A stretch of 64,000 nt of DNA from an uncultured Pelagibacteraceae bacterium (lineage in GTDB: Bacteria; Pseudomonadota; Alphaproteobacteria; Pelagibacterales; Pelagibacteraceae): contig CACHRU010000002.1 of NCBI GenBank assembly GCA_902582345.1, positions 124,001 through 188,000 on the forward strand, read 5' to 3'. Under the pieces are notes generated by a model. It saw nothing but the letters and a program-made list of their open reading frames with translations, was not told the origin of the DNA and searched no databases. A program made the translations under genes and the position numbers. Below, piece after piece: positions 19,932-29,957 of this stretch (positions are counted from its first letter, which is position 1; each line of letters starts with the position of its first letter).

Positions 19932-20135
19932 CTAATAATTATTATAAGGCATATACGATTTAACAATTTTTGTATCTTGTTTTGACATTATCGTAGTACC
20001 TCTTTGTTTTCTTATTTGTGAATTAGTTCTTTTAATCATTCCATGCCTTTTACCAGCTTGGGGCATTTTAATTTTACCTTTTGCAGTAAATCTAAATCTT
20101 TTTTTTGCAGAGCTTTTTGTTTTTAATTTTGGCAT
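19932..20135 (-). CDS. rpmI: 50S ribosomal protein L35
   Basis: The 67-residue protein is typical L35: [40 protein letters not shown], ending in YMPYNNY. It lies 57 bp after infC and 8 bp before rplT, in the conserved infC-rpmI-rplT order. Confidence 0.98.
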   Translation of the reverse strand: MPKLKTKSSAKKRFRFTAKGKIKMPQAGKRHGMIKRTNSQIRKQRGTTIMSKQDTKIVKSYMPYNNY

Positions 20136-20192
20136 AAATACACGGGCTTTATATAATTATTGAATAATCTTTACAAGAAAATATTGTGACGA

Positions 20193-20738
20193 TTAGATTG
20201 GCTGAATCACCATAATCATTTGTTTACCTTCGAATTTCGGTGAAGTTTCGATTTTTCCAACATCTTTGGTATCGTTAATTATTCTATTCATTAATTCCTT
20301 TCCCAAGTCAACGTGTTGCATTTCTCTTCCTTTAAACCTTACTGTAAACTTGACTTTATCTTTTTTTGTAAGAAACTTTTTTGCATTTTTAATCTTAAAG
20401 TTATAATCATGGACATCAGTTCCAGGTCTCAGCTTAATTTCTTTTAAAGAAACTATTTTTTGTTTTTTCTTTGCTAAATTTGCTTTTTTTTGTAAATCAT
20501 ATTTATATTTTCCCATATCCATAATTTTACATACAGGTGGATTAGCGTTTGGAGAAACCTCTATTAAATCTAATCCTTCTGATTTTGCAATTTCAATTGC
20601 TTTATTTAATGGGTATGTTCCTAGGTTTCCCCCGTCACTACCAATTACTTGGACATCTAAAGCTCTTATTTTTTCATTAGCCTTAGGGCCTTTCACTTTG
20701 TCTCTTCTCTGAAAATAATTTGGTTTGAAATTTGACAC
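20193..20738 (-). CDS. infC: Translation initiation factor IF-3
   Basis: IF-3 binds the 30S subunit, discriminates start codons and prevents subunit joining. This 181-residue protein has both lobes: N-terminal NEKIRALDVQVIGSDG, linker Lys-rich helix, and C-terminal KEIKLRPGTDVHDYNFKIK and VKFTVRFKGREMQH. The start codon is GTG and directly follows the thrS stop (TAA then GTG). infC in many bacteria uses the AUU codon for autoregulation; GTG is non-standard but would not be discriminated the same way. Confidence 0.97.
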   Translation of the reverse strand: MSNFKPNYFQRRDKVKGPKANEKIRALDVQVIGSDGGNLGTYPLNKAIEIAKSEGLDLIEVSPNANPPVCKIMDMGKYKYDLQKKANLAKKKQKIVSLKEIKLRPGTDVHDYNFKIKNAKKFLTKKDKVKFTVRFKGREMQHVDLGKELMNRIINDTKDVGKIETSPKFEGKQMIMVIQPI

Positions 20739-22658
20739 TTAATTTAGAGGTAACTTGTTATCGTTGATCATATTTTTTATCAGAACATCTCTTTTAATTG
20801 TCTCTTGTTTGTCTGAACCAAGCTTTCTTATTGTAACGGTGTTATCTTTTTCTTCTTTTTTACCACATACTAATATTAGAGGAACTTTCGCAAGAGAATG
20901 TTCACGAATTTTATAATTTATTTTTTGATTTCTTAAGTCCACGTCACATTTTATACCCTCTTTAAATAAATCTTTAAATAGATTTTTAACATAATCATTG
21001 TTGTCCTCAGCAATTGAGCATACTACAGCTTGTAGAGGTGATAGCCAAAATGGAAGCTTACCAGCATAGTTTTCTATTAAAATTCCAATAAATCTTTCTA
21101 AGGAACCAAATAATGCTCTATGAAGCATCACGGGAACTTTTTTAGATCCATCATTTGATACATAAGTTGCACCCAGTCTAGATGGTAGGTTAAGATCAAC
21201 TTGAAGTGTTCCACACTGCCAATCACGACCAATCGCATCAGTCAAAACAAATTCTATTTTTGGACCATAAAATGCGCCTTCACCTTTATTCACTGTATAT
21301 TTTAATTTTGATTGTTTTATAGCAGTAAGCAAAGCAGCTTCAGATTTATCCCAAACAATATCATCTCCGACCCTTTTTTCTGGTCTGTCAGAATATTTCA
21401 ATATTACATCTTTGAATCCCAAATCTTTGTAAATTTCTAAAATTAAATTTGTAACTGCTAAAGACTCTTGTGTGATTTGATCTTCAGTACAAAAAATATG
21501 TGCATCATCTTGGGTAAAAGCTCTAACTCTTAAAAGTCCATGTAAAGCACCAGAAGGTTCGTATCTATGAACCTTTCCAAACTCAGAGAGTTTTAATGGT
21601 AAATCTCTATAACTTTTTAAACCTTGATTAAATACTTGAACACATCCTGGGCAATTCATAGGTTTAACCGCAAATGTTTTTTCATCGGGAGTCTCTGAAG
21701 TGAACATGTGCTCTCCGAATTTGTCCCAATGACCAGATTTTTCCCATAGCGTTTTATCTAAAAGTTCAGGTGTATTAATCTCTTTGTACCCTGCAAGACG
21801 CTGTTTCATACGCATGTACTCAACAAGTCTTTGGAACAATATCCATCCTTTTTCATGCCAAAATACAGATCCGGGACTTTCTTCTCTGAAGTGAAATAAG
21901 TCCATTTCTTTTCCAAGTTTTCGATGGTCCCTTTTTTCAGCTTCCGCCAATTTATGTAAATAATCTTCGAGATCTTTTTTTGTACTCCAGCAAGTTCCAT
22001 AGATCCTTTGAAGCATTTCATTTTTTGAGTCTCCTCGCCAATATGCTCCTGAAACTTTTGTAAGTTTAAATGCTTTTCCAATTTTTCCTGATGATGCTAA
22101 ATGAGGGCCTCTACATAAATCATGCCAGCTATCACCATGGTGGTAAATTGAAAGTTCTTCACTTTCTGGTATACTCTCAATTATTTCAGCTTTATACTTT
22201 TCTCCAATTTTCTTAAAATGAGAAATAGCTTTATCTCTTTTCCAGACCTCTCTTTTAGTTTTAACATCCCTATCTATTATTTCAGACATTTTTTTTTCTA
22301 TTTTGTTTAAATCATCACTGGTAAATGGTTCTTTTCTAGCAAAATCATAATAAAAGCCATTTTCAATTACTGGACCAATAGTAACTTGAGTACCAGGGAA
22401 TAACTCTTGAACAGCCATTGCCATTATGTGAGCTGCATCATGTCGTAAAACTTCTAAACCTTCTTTATCTTTAGATGTTATCACTCTTACTTTTGAGTCT
22501 TTGGTAATTTCGTGACTTAAGTCTTTCAGTTGGCCATCGACTTCTATTATTAAAGCACTTTTTTCAAGTGACTTGCTTATCTTTTTAATAATATCAAAGC
22601 CGTTGATTGAATTTGTAAAAGTTATTTTTTTTCCATCTAGAAGTTGTATATTTGGCAT
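20739..22658 (-). CDS. thrS: Threonyl-tRNA synthetase
   Basis: This class II synthetase is 639 residues, with a TGS domain (first ~60 residues), an editing domain (HDAAHIMAMAVQELFPG), the catalytic core with zinc ligand Cys in AVKPMNCPGC, motif 2 RYEPSGALHGLLRVR, and a C-terminal anticodon-binding domain ending near PLILVCGKKEE. It charges tRNA-Thr. It sits 4 bp after the glycosyltransferase and abuts infC with no gap, heading the classical thrS-infC-rpmI-rplT-pheST cluster. Confidence 0.97.
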   Translation of the reverse strand: MPNIQLLDGKKITFTNSINGFDIIKKISKSLEKSALIIEVDGQLKDLSHEITKDSKVRVITSKDKEGLEVLRHDAAHIMAMAVQELFPGTQVTIGPVIENGFYYDFARKEPFTSDDLNKIEKKMSEIIDRDVKTKREVWKRDKAISHFKKIGEKYKAEIIESIPESEELSIYHHGDSWHDLCRGPHLASSGKIGKAFKLTKVSGAYWRGDSKNEMLQRIYGTCWSTKKDLEDYLHKLAEAEKRDHRKLGKEMDLFHFREESPGSVFWHEKGWILFQRLVEYMRMKQRLAGYKEINTPELLDKTLWEKSGHWDKFGEHMFTSETPDEKTFAVKPMNCPGCVQVFNQGLKSYRDLPLKLSEFGKVHRYEPSGALHGLLRVRAFTQDDAHIFCTEDQITQESLAVTNLILEIYKDLGFKDVILKYSDRPEKRVGDDIVWDKSEAALLTAIKQSKLKYTVNKGEGAFYGPKIEFVLTDAIGRDWQCGTLQVDLNLPSRLGATYVSNDGSKKVPVMLHRALFGSLERFIGILIENYAGKLPFWLSPLQAVVCSIAEDNNDYVKNLFKDLFKEGIKCDVDLRNQKINYKIREHSLAKVPLILVCGKKEEKDNTVTIRKLGSDKQETIKRDVLIKNMINDNKLPLN

Positions 22659-22662
22659 TAAG

Positions 22663-23817
22663 TTATTTTATCAATTTTTGATATTCGACAAAAGTTCTTT
22701 GACACATTTTTTCAACATCAAATTTTTTACTTACGTTTTTTCTACCTTCGTTTCCAACTGAATTCAACGTTTCTTTATCCATTTCTAGAATATTATTAAG
22801 AACTTTGGCTAATTCACGTGGGTCTCCAGCTTTAAATAGAAAGCCCGATTTATCATTTAAAATAGTTTCTTTTGAACCTCCAATATTACTCGCTACGATT
22901 GGTTTTTTCATAGCTTGAGCTTCAACTGAAACTCTTCCAAAAGCTTCGGGTCTTATCGAGCTTGAAACTATAATATCAGATATTGCATATGCGACGGGCA
23001 TTTCTTTACAATAATTTATAAACTTAATTTTGTTGCCTAGTTGATATCTTTCAACCAAACTGTGAATTTTTTTTGAGAAAATATTCCTTCCTTGATCTGA
23101 TCCTAAGATAATTACTTGATAATCAATTTTGTTATAATCCTCTTTTAAAATATTTATTGCCTCAATAAACATCTCTTGACCTTTCCAAGGTGTTATTCTG
23201 CCAGGCAAAAGTATTGTAGTTTTGTTTTCTTCAACTTTCCAAAGATTCATATAATCGTTTATTTTTTTTGTTGAAACACTTTCGCGATTAAAATATTCCA
23301 AATTTATTCCTCTAAAAATTACTAGAAGTTTATTTTTTGAATTAATAAAATTTGAATAATTTTTACTTATGTGATCAAAAATAAAATTTGAACCAGCTAT
23401 AGTAAGTTTTGATTTAAGCATTACACTATTATAATATTTTTTAATATTGTTTTTGAAGCTATATGTACCATGAAATGTTGTAACAAATTTTTTTCTTGTG
23501 AAAAAGCAAGACCAATAACACGACCAAGCAGGAGCTCTACTTCTTGCATGAACAATATCGATATTTAAAAAAATAACTATTAAAGAAATAATTATAGTAT
23601 TAATTAACATCAAAAGAGGATTTTTTGTATGAACTGGTAACTTAATAACCTTTACTCTTTTTTTTTTTATATATTTTATTAGCTCACCACCACTTGTAAT
23701 TATATATGAGCCACAACCTACTTCCGAAAGGTAATGAGCAAGATCATAACATCCTGTCTCTGCTCCGCCAAAACCTAGTTTTGGAATTACTTGTAAAACT
23801 TTAAATTTGGTTGTCAT
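22663..23817 (-). CDS. Glycosyltransferase family 4 (group 1)
   Basis: This 384-residue GT-B protein has an N-terminal acceptor domain with PKLGFGGAETGCYDLAHYL and a C-terminal GT4 donor domain with LPGRITPWKGQEMFIEAI and the E-x7-E motif in RPEAFGRVSVEAQAMKKPIV. It probably adds a sugar to lipopolysaccharide or another envelope glycan. A hydrophobic stretch at about 71-92 could be membrane-associated. It is 4 bp upstream of thrS, so it may share that operon's promoter. Donor and acceptor cannot be told from sequence. Confidence 0.9.
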   Translation of the reverse strand: MTTKFKVLQVIPKLGFGGAETGCYDLAHYLSEVGCGSYIITSGGELIKYIKKKRVKVIKLPVHTKNPLLMLINTIIISLIVIFLNIDIVHARSRAPAWSCYWSCFFTRKKFVTTFHGTYSFKNNIKKYYNSVMLKSKLTIAGSNFIFDHISKNYSNFINSKNKLLVIFRGINLEYFNRESVSTKKINDYMNLWKVEENKTTILLPGRITPWKGQEMFIEAINILKEDYNKIDYQVIILGSDQGRNIFSKKIHSLVERYQLGNKIKFINYCKEMPVAYAISDIIVSSSIRPEAFGRVSVEAQAMKKPIVASNIGGSKETILNDKSGFLFKAGDPRELAKVLNNILEMDKETLNSVGNEGRKNVSKKFDVEKMCQRTFVEYQKLIK

Positions 23818-23859
23818 AAATTAAAATATTATAATATAGATAAGTTAATTAAAAATTAT

Positions 23860-24612
23860 ATGAAAAAGTTTAAATACCTCAAAGTTTCTAAAGCAAAAAA
23901 GCTAAGATATATCGATAATTTTGGGGAAAAACTGTATATCGTTTTTCTTCCAGGATTCATGTCTGATGTTGAGGGTGTTAAACCAAATACGTTTAGAAAA
24001 TATGCTATTAAAAAAAAATTTGGTTTTTTGGCTTTAGAATATACGGGACACGGGAAATCTTCAGGCAAATTTACGGATGGAAATATAAGTATATGGACAC
24101 GAGATAGTAAGAAATTAATAAAAAAAATTGTAAAAAGAAAAAACTTTATTTTAATTGGTTCGAGTATGGGTTCATGGATTTCACTAAATTTGTTTCAATT
24201 TTTTAAGAAACAAATTAAAGGTTTTATTGGTATAGGGTCTGCACCTGAATTTCTAGATAAATTGATGTGGAAAAAATTTCCAAAAAAAATTAAAGATGAA
24301 ATAATCAATAAGGGGTTAAGTATTATTAAAAGTGGAAATTACGAATATCCAATATCATATCAACTTATTAAAGATGGACGAAAAAACAAAATCTTATCAA
24401 AAAAAATTAGACTTAAAATTCAGGTTTCGATGTTTCATGGAAAAAAAGATGAAGTTGTACCCGTCTCTTTTTCTAGAAAAGTGCTTAACTTGTTCCCTGA
24501 TGCTAAAAAGAAAATTATTATTATAAAGGATGGTGATCACAGTCTTTCTCAGATAAAAAATCTCAAAAAGATTATTGCTGAACTAAATAGATTTTCTAAA
24601 AATATTATTTAA
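23860..24612 (+). CDS. Alpha/beta hydrolase
   Basis: This 250-residue serine hydrolase has the nucleophile elbow GSSMG (Ser102), an oxyanion-type FLPGFMSD segment near residue 29, a charge-relay Asp in HGKKDEVVPV, and His in DGDHSLSQ. The ALEYTGHGKSSG stretch resembles the ABHD10-like acyl-hydrolase group. No signal peptide is seen, so it is cytoplasmic. It is divergent from the glycosyltransferase (42 bp) and overlaps the convergent epimerase-like gene by 30 nt. Substrate is unknown. Confidence 0.86.
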   Translation: MKKFKYLKVSKAKKLRYIDNFGEKLYIVFLPGFMSDVEGVKPNTFRKYAIKKKFGFLALEYTGHGKSSGKFTDGNISIWTRDSKKLIKKIVKRKNFILIGSSMGSWISLNLFQFFKKQIKGFIGIGSAPEFLDKLMWKKFPKKIKDEIINKGLSIIKSGNYEYPISYQLIKDGRKNKILSKKIRLKIQVSMFHGKKDEVVPVSFSRKVLNLFPDAKKKIIIIKDGDHSLSQIKNLKKIIAELNRFSKNII

Positions 24613-25455
24613 ACCCTCTTTATAAGTGGGATACTTAAGTTTGATTTTTAACTTCGATTTCATCCTTTTATTACTCACTTTTTTTGAGTCTTTATAAAAT
24701 TCTTTTATCATTTTATTTTTAAAACTTAATATTGAAACTTTATTTAGTTTTTTTATTTTTAAAAGTTTCGCCGCATAATATGCAACCTCAGTATTGGTCG
24801 AAGGTTTATCATCAGAAGCATTAAGTATAAGTGATTTTTCTTTGCTCAGAAATAGCTTATTAATAATTCTTGCCAAATCTTCAATCCTTATCCTTGAAAA
24901 ATATTTTTTCTCTTTTACTAAAATATTTGATCTTTTAATTTTTTTTAAAACATTACTTTCTTTTGAGTAAATACCTGCAACTCTTAGAATATTTACATCC
25001 TTTTTTGTTTTGTCTTTAAAGTTAAGCCATAATTTTTCAATTTTTTTACGTCGACTTCCAAAAAAAGTTTTTCCCTTAAGTTTTGAGCTTTCGTTTACCC
25101 ACTTTCCATTATGATTGCCGTATACACTTGTAGCGGAAAGATAAATAATTTTTTTTATTTTTGAATCTTTTAAAGTTTGAGCAAAATTTTTTAAAACTAC
25201 ATCTTGAGTTTTTTGGGGTGGGATTGATATTAAAACAAAATTAGAATTAAGTAAATTTTTTTTGATTTCCTTATCAAACAAATTATCTTTAAATTTAAAA
25301 GAAACAAATCTTTTTTTTTTAAAGTAATAAGCCTTAGTTTTTTTAGTGTTGGTAGATAAGAAGGTAAAATTTCTTTTTTGTCTTAAAAGTTCGCTTACAA
25401 AATATTTTGCGGTTTGACCAAATCCAAAAAAGAAAAATTTTTCTTTTATTTTCAT
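24583..25455 (-). CDS. NAD(P)-binding epimerase/dehydratase-like protein
   Basis: A Rossmann fold starts at once (FFFGFGQTAKYFVSELL, a GxGxxA-type loop), followed by an extended-SDR core with IIYLSATSVYGNHNGKWVNE (SvYG catalytic-type segment) and LRVAGIYSKES. At 290 residues it resembles the YeeZ-like SDR group. The substrate is unknown. Its ATG overlaps the gltB stop by 1 nt (TAATG), so it is translated from the gltDB transcript. Confidence 0.82.
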   Translation of the reverse strand: MKIKEKFFFFGFGQTAKYFVSELLRQKRNFTFLSTNTKKTKAYYFKKKRFVSFKFKDNLFDKEIKKNLLNSNFVLISIPPQKTQDVVLKNFAQTLKDSKIKKIIYLSATSVYGNHNGKWVNESSKLKGKTFFGSRRKKIEKLWLNFKDKTKKDVNILRVAGIYSKESNVLKKIKRSNILVKEKKYFSRIRIEDLARIINKLFLSKEKSLILNASDDKPSTNTEVAYYAAKLLKIKKLNKVSILSFKNKMIKEFYKDSKKVSNKRMKSKLKIKLKYPTYKEGLNNIFRKSI

Positions 25456-28400
25456 TAGGCAGACTTAATAGTTTTAGCTTTCATAGTAATTGGGTTTTCT
25501 AATTTATCTAACATTTCTATTGGACAAACTTGTTTAAAATTAGATAGCTCCCTTTCAAAGTTTTGAAATATCTTTTTCGCTTTTTCCGAACCGGTATTCT
25601 TAATAAATTCTTCTATCATACCTTTAAGTTTATCTTGCCAGAATTTAGTTTCAACCTCTTGCCATATTAAAGAAGCTGGATTGACAAAATTCTCAAACTT
25701 ATCCTCAGGATCATAAATGAAAGCGATACCACCAGTCATGCCCGCACCAAAATTATCTCCTACATTTCCTAAAATAACTACATTTCCTCCTGTCATATAT
25801 TCACAACCGTTTGAACCGCATCCTTCTGTAACTGCATTACCGCCAGAATTTCTTACTGCAAACCTCTCACCAGCTAACCCAGAAATAAATAAGTTACCAC
25901 TTGTTGCTCCATAAAAAACTGTATTACCTACTATTGCATTTTCATGGGATTTTAATTTACTTAAAGAATGCTTTTTAACTACAATAGTACCTCCTGATAA
26001 ACCTTTACCGACATAATCGTTAGCATCTCCTTCTACGATTAGTTTGATTCCTTTGGATAAAAAAGCACCTAGAGACTGGCCGGCTGAACCAGTTAAATTT
26101 ATAGTTATAGTGTCTTCCTGAAGTTTATTGTTTCCAAATTTTTTAAATACATAATGAGATAATCTTGTTCCTACAGATCTATGAGTGTTTTCAATTAAAT
26201 AATTGAATGAATTTTTTTTATCTGAGTGTATTTTGGCTTTGATATCTGACCAAATTTTTTCGTCTAAAGTTTCAGGAACATAATTAATTTTTTTATCTTT
26301 GCAGTATCGAGGATTTTCTCCTGGGTCTGCTTGTACTAAAAGAGGATTTAAATCTAAATCATCAAGATTTGAGGATCCCCTGCTAACTTGGGTCAAAAGG
26401 TCAGTTCTTCCAATTATTTCATTTAGATTTTTAAACCCTAAACTTGATAATATTTCTCTTACTTCTTGCGCTACAAAATTAAAAAAATTTACTACTTTTT
26501 CTGGAGTTCCACTAAATTTTTTTCTTAAATTTTCATCCTGTGTGCAAACGCCCACCGGACATGTATTCGAGTGACATTGACGAACCATTATACATCCCAT
26601 AGCAATTAGAGACGATGTTCCCATTCCGAATTCTTCCGCACCCATCATTGCAGCTATAACAACATCTCTGCCTGTCTTAAGACCTCCATCCGTTCTTAAT
26701 GTAACTTTGTGTCTAAGGTTATTTAAAGTTAAAATTTGGTTTGCTTCAGTCAACCCCATTTCCCACGGTATTCCTGCGTATTTTACACTTGTTTGTGGGC
26801 TGGCTCCTGTGCCTCCAGAATGTCCTGATATCAATATTACATCAGCTTTTGCCTTAGCTACTCCTGCAGCTATTGTTCCTATTCCAGTTGAAGCAACTAA
26901 TTTAACGCCTATTCTTGCTGAAGGATTAATTTGTTTGAGGTCATATATTAATTGAGCTAAATCCTCAATGGAATAAATGTCATGGTGAGGTGGTGGAGAT
27001 ATCAAAGTTACTCCGGGTGTTGAATGTCTTAATCTTGCAATATCTTTTGTAACTTTAAAACCCGGTAATTGTCCTCCTTCTCCTGGTTTAGCACCTTGAG
27101 CAATTTTAATTTCAATCTCATTACAATTATTTAAATAATTAATTGTCACTCCAAATCTCGCAGATGCAACTTGTTTTACTCTCGAATTAGCACTGTCACC
27201 ATTTTCAAGTACTTTAAATCTTTTTGAGTCCTCTCCGCCCTCACCACTGCAAGAGGCTCCTTTAATTCTATTCATTCCTATCGCTAAAGTTTCATGGGCT
27301 TCCTCTGATAAAGCTCCATGAGACATACTTCCACTTCCAAATCTTTTAGTAATTTCTTCTATTGGCTCCACTTCGTCTAAATTTAGTGATTGTTTAGCTT
27401 TTTTAAATTCAAGCAAATCTCTTAAATTAATTGGGGTAAGATCATGAATCGCTTTCGAATATCTTTTATATGTTTCGTATGAGCCTGTGGTAACTGCATT
27501 TTGAAGTATATGAATTAAATTTCCTTGTATCTGGTGTTGCTCACCTGTTTTTCTATACTTATAGATTCCACCAATTGGCAAAATAAATAAATTTTTACTG
27601 TAAGCTTTTTGATGAAGTTTTTTGATCTTTTCTTCTATTCCAATCAATCCAATACCTGATATTCTTGATACCATACCTGGAAAGTATTCGGAGACTACGG
27701 CTCTACTTAGTCCCACTGACTCAAAATTACATCCACCTCTGTAAGAGCTTAAAACCGAAATTCCCATTTTAGACATTATTTTGAGTAAACCGTTTTCTAT
27801 TGCCTTTTTAAAACGTTTAGTACATTCATCAAAATTCAAATTTCCGTATAATTTTTTTTCATGTCTTTGATAAATACTGTCTATTGCTAAGTAAGGATTT
27901 ATCGTAGTCGCTCCGACTCCTATTAAAACAGCAAACGAGTGGGTGTCCAGTGTTTCAGAGGTTTCCACATTTATTGAACAAAAACCTCTTAAGCCAAGTT
28001 TTACCAAATATGAATGAACTGCCCCAACAGCAAGAATTATAGGAACATTCATTTTTTTTTCATTAATTCCTTTATCAGTTAATATAATGTTGGTTACCCC
28101 TTCACGTACTGCAATTTCGGTTTCCACTTTAATCTGCTCTAATCTTTGTTTTAAAGATGATTTAAATTCAAAAGTACAATCTATTTGTTTTATTTTTTTT
28201 GAAAATAAATTCTTAAACTTTTTAAATTGTGAATTCGTCAATATTGGACTGTCCAAAACATATATTTTTTCTTGAGTTAAATTATCAAAATCTAATATGT
28301 TACCTAAATTTCCAAATCTTGTTTTCAAACTCATTACTTTGTTTTCCCTTAATGAGTCTATCGGAGGATTAGTAACTTGACTAAAGTTCTGTCTAAAATA

Positions 28401-29957
28401 ATGAGAAACTGGTCTAAAATGACTTGATAAAACTGCTACAGGTGTATCATCTCCCATTGAGCCGGTTGCTTCCTTCCCTTCCTCTACCATTGGATGTAAG
28501 ATCATTTCTAAATCCTCCACGCTCATTCCAGAAAGGTATTGTCTTCTTCTTAAATCATCTCCTTTAAATAGGGGTAGCTCTTTTACATTTTGTAGTTTAG
28601 AGTCCAGGTCAACTATCTGATTATTAAATTTTTTATAATCTTTTGATATGAAATCTTTAATTTCTTTATCTTTAAATAATTTTCCTTGTTTGAGTTCAAC
28701 CGCTATAAGTTGTCCAGGACCTAATCTTCCTTTAGAGACTATCTTCTCTTCGGGGATTTTAATCATACCAGTTTCTGAACCTGCAAAAAGTAGATTATCT
28801 GAGGTTATTGAATACCTTAAAGGACGAAGACCGTTTCTATCGGTTGAGGCTATTACCCACTTGGCATCGGTTGCGCAAATGGCAGCTGGACCATCCCAGG
28901 GCTCAATTGAACTATTTAAAAAATTAAAAAGTTGTTGGTGATTTTTAGGCACAGTTTTACTTCTCTTTGACCAAGCGTCCGGTATCATCATTAATTTAAT
29001 CAATGGTGCCAATTTTCCTGAGTGAGCTAATAATTCAAACACATTATCTAAAGAGGCTGAATCTGAATTTCCTGGAATTATAACTGGCTTAAGGTCATCA
29101 ATATTCTCGTATAGTTTGCTCGACATATCTTGTTCGTGTATTTTCATCCAATTCACATTTCCTTTTAAGGTATTAATTTCGCCATTATGTGCCAGTGTTC
29201 TAAATGGTTGAGCTAAATCCCAACTTGGAAATGTATTTGTTGAATATCTTTGGTGAAAAATTGCAAATCTAGAAGTAAATTTATTATCAAGTAAGTCAGG
29301 ATAAAACTCAGATAAAGCTTCAGCTAGAAACATACCTTTATACACAATTGATCTTGAGCTTATCGAACAAATATAAAATTCTTTCAGTTGAGACTCTCTT
29401 GATAATTTTTCAATTTTTTTTCTACTAATATAAAGTTGCCTTTCTAGTAAATCTGTTTCTAAATTCTCATTTTTTCTGAATAATACTTGAGCTATTTCTG
29501 GTCTGCTTAGCTCAGCGGTAACACCAAGAACTTTAGGATTAACAGGAACTTGTCTCCAACCATAAATATAAAAACCATTATTTAATAAAACTGTTTCAAT
29601 TATTGATCTACATTTTTCCTGAGATGTGTAATCATTCCTTGGTAAAAATACCATTCCAACACAAATTCTTTTGTTTTCATCATGCGAGTGTCCTGTTGCT
29701 AAAATTTTTTCTTTAAAAAATTCTGGTGAAATTTCTAATTTTATACCAGCCCCGTCTCCAGATTTACCATCTGCATCGACTGCTCCTCTGTGCCAAACTG
29801 CTTTTAAAGCTTCAATACCATAGTCGACAACTTTTCTAGATTTTTCCCCGTTCGTGGAAGCGATTAAGCCAACACCACAAGCCTCGTGCTCCATTTCTTT
29901 ACTATAAGAAAAATTTTTTTCTAGATGGGTTTTATTTTTTAAATATCTCGTTTTCAT
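25455..29957 (-). CDS. gltB: Glutamate synthase (NADPH) large subunit
   Basis: GltB makes two glutamates from glutamine and 2-oxoglutarate. I place the start at the ATG at 29957, which overlaps the gltD stop by 4 nt; an in-frame ATG at 30134 only adds 59 residues of gltD shadow. The 1,500-residue protein then has a 26-residue propeptide ahead of the N-terminal nucleophile Cys27 (EACGVGLIA). It has class II amidotransferase, central FMN/2-oxoglutarate (GEGGQLPG, SGHSGGTGASP), 3Fe-4S (CIMVRQCHSNTCPVGVC) and C-terminal GXGXG beta-helix domains. Confidence 0.97.
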   Translation of the reverse strand: MKTRYLKNKTHLEKNFSYSKEMEHEACGVGLIASTNGEKSRKVVDYGIEALKAVWHRGAVDADGKSGDGAGIKLEISPEFFKEKILATGHSHDENKRICVGMVFLPRNDYTSQEKCRSIIETVLLNNGFYIYGWRQVPVNPKVLGVTAELSRPEIAQVLFRKNENLETDLLERQLYISRKKIEKLSRESQLKEFYICSISSRSIVYKGMFLAEALSEFYPDLLDNKFTSRFAIFHQRYSTNTFPSWDLAQPFRTLAHNGEINTLKGNVNWMKIHEQDMSSKLYENIDDLKPVIIPGNSDSASLDNVFELLAHSGKLAPLIKLMMIPDAWSKRSKTVPKNHQQLFNFLNSSIEPWDGPAAICATDAKWVIASTDRNGLRPLRYSITSDNLLFAGSETGMIKIPEEKIVSKGRLGPGQLIAVELKQGKLFKDKEIKDFISKDYKKFNNQIVDLDSKLQNVKELPLFKGDDLRRRQYLSGMSVEDLEMILHPMVEEGKEATGSMGDDTPVAVLSSHFRPVSHYFRQNFSQVTNPPIDSLRENKVMSLKTRFGNLGNILDFDNLTQEKIYVLDSPILTNSQFKKFKNLFSKKIKQIDCTFEFKSSLKQRLEQIKVETEIAVREGVTNIILTDKGINEKKMNVPIILAVGAVHSYLVKLGLRGFCSINVETSETLDTHSFAVLIGVGATTINPYLAIDSIYQRHEKKLYGNLNFDECTKRFKKAIENGLLKIMSKMGISVLSSYRGGCNFESVGLSRAVVSEYFPGMVSRISGIGLIGIEEKIKKLHQKAYSKNLFILPIGGIYKYRKTGEQHQIQGNLIHILQNAVTTGSYETYKRYSKAIHDLTPINLRDLLEFKKAKQSLNLDEVEPIEEITKRFGSGSMSHGALSEEAHETLAIGMNRIKGASCSGEGGEDSKRFKVLENGDSANSRVKQVASARFGVTINYLNNCNEIEIKIAQGAKPGEGGQLPGFKVTKDIARLRHSTPGVTLISPPPHHDIYSIEDLAQLIYDLKQINPSARIGVKLVASTGIGTIAAGVAKAKADVILISGHSGGTGASPQTSVKYAGIPWEMGLTEANQILTLNNLRHKVTLRTDGGLKTGRDVVIAAMMGAEEFGMGTSSLIAMGCIMVRQCHSNTCPVGVCTQDENLRKKFSGTPEKVVNFFNFVAQEVREILSSLGFKNLNEIIGRTDLLTQVSRGSSNLDDLDLNPLLVQADPGENPRYCKDKKINYVPETLDEKIWSDIKAKIHSDKKNSFNYLIENTHRSVGTRLSHYVFKKFGNNKLQEDTITINLTGSAGQSLGAFLSKGIKLIVEGDANDYVGKGLSGGTIVVKKHSLSKLKSHENAIVGNTVFYGATSGNLFISGLAGERFAVRNSGGNAVTEGCGSNGCEYMTGGNVVILGNVGDNFGAGMTGGIAFIYDPEDKFENFVNPASLIWQEVETKFWQDKLKGMIEEFIKNTGSEKAKKIFQNFERELSNFKQVCPIEMLDKLENPITMKAKTIKSA

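Noticed and set aside
25717..28941. Several plus-strand frames inside gltB
   Set aside because: All are antisense shadows of gltB with no ribosome sites or recognisable motifs.
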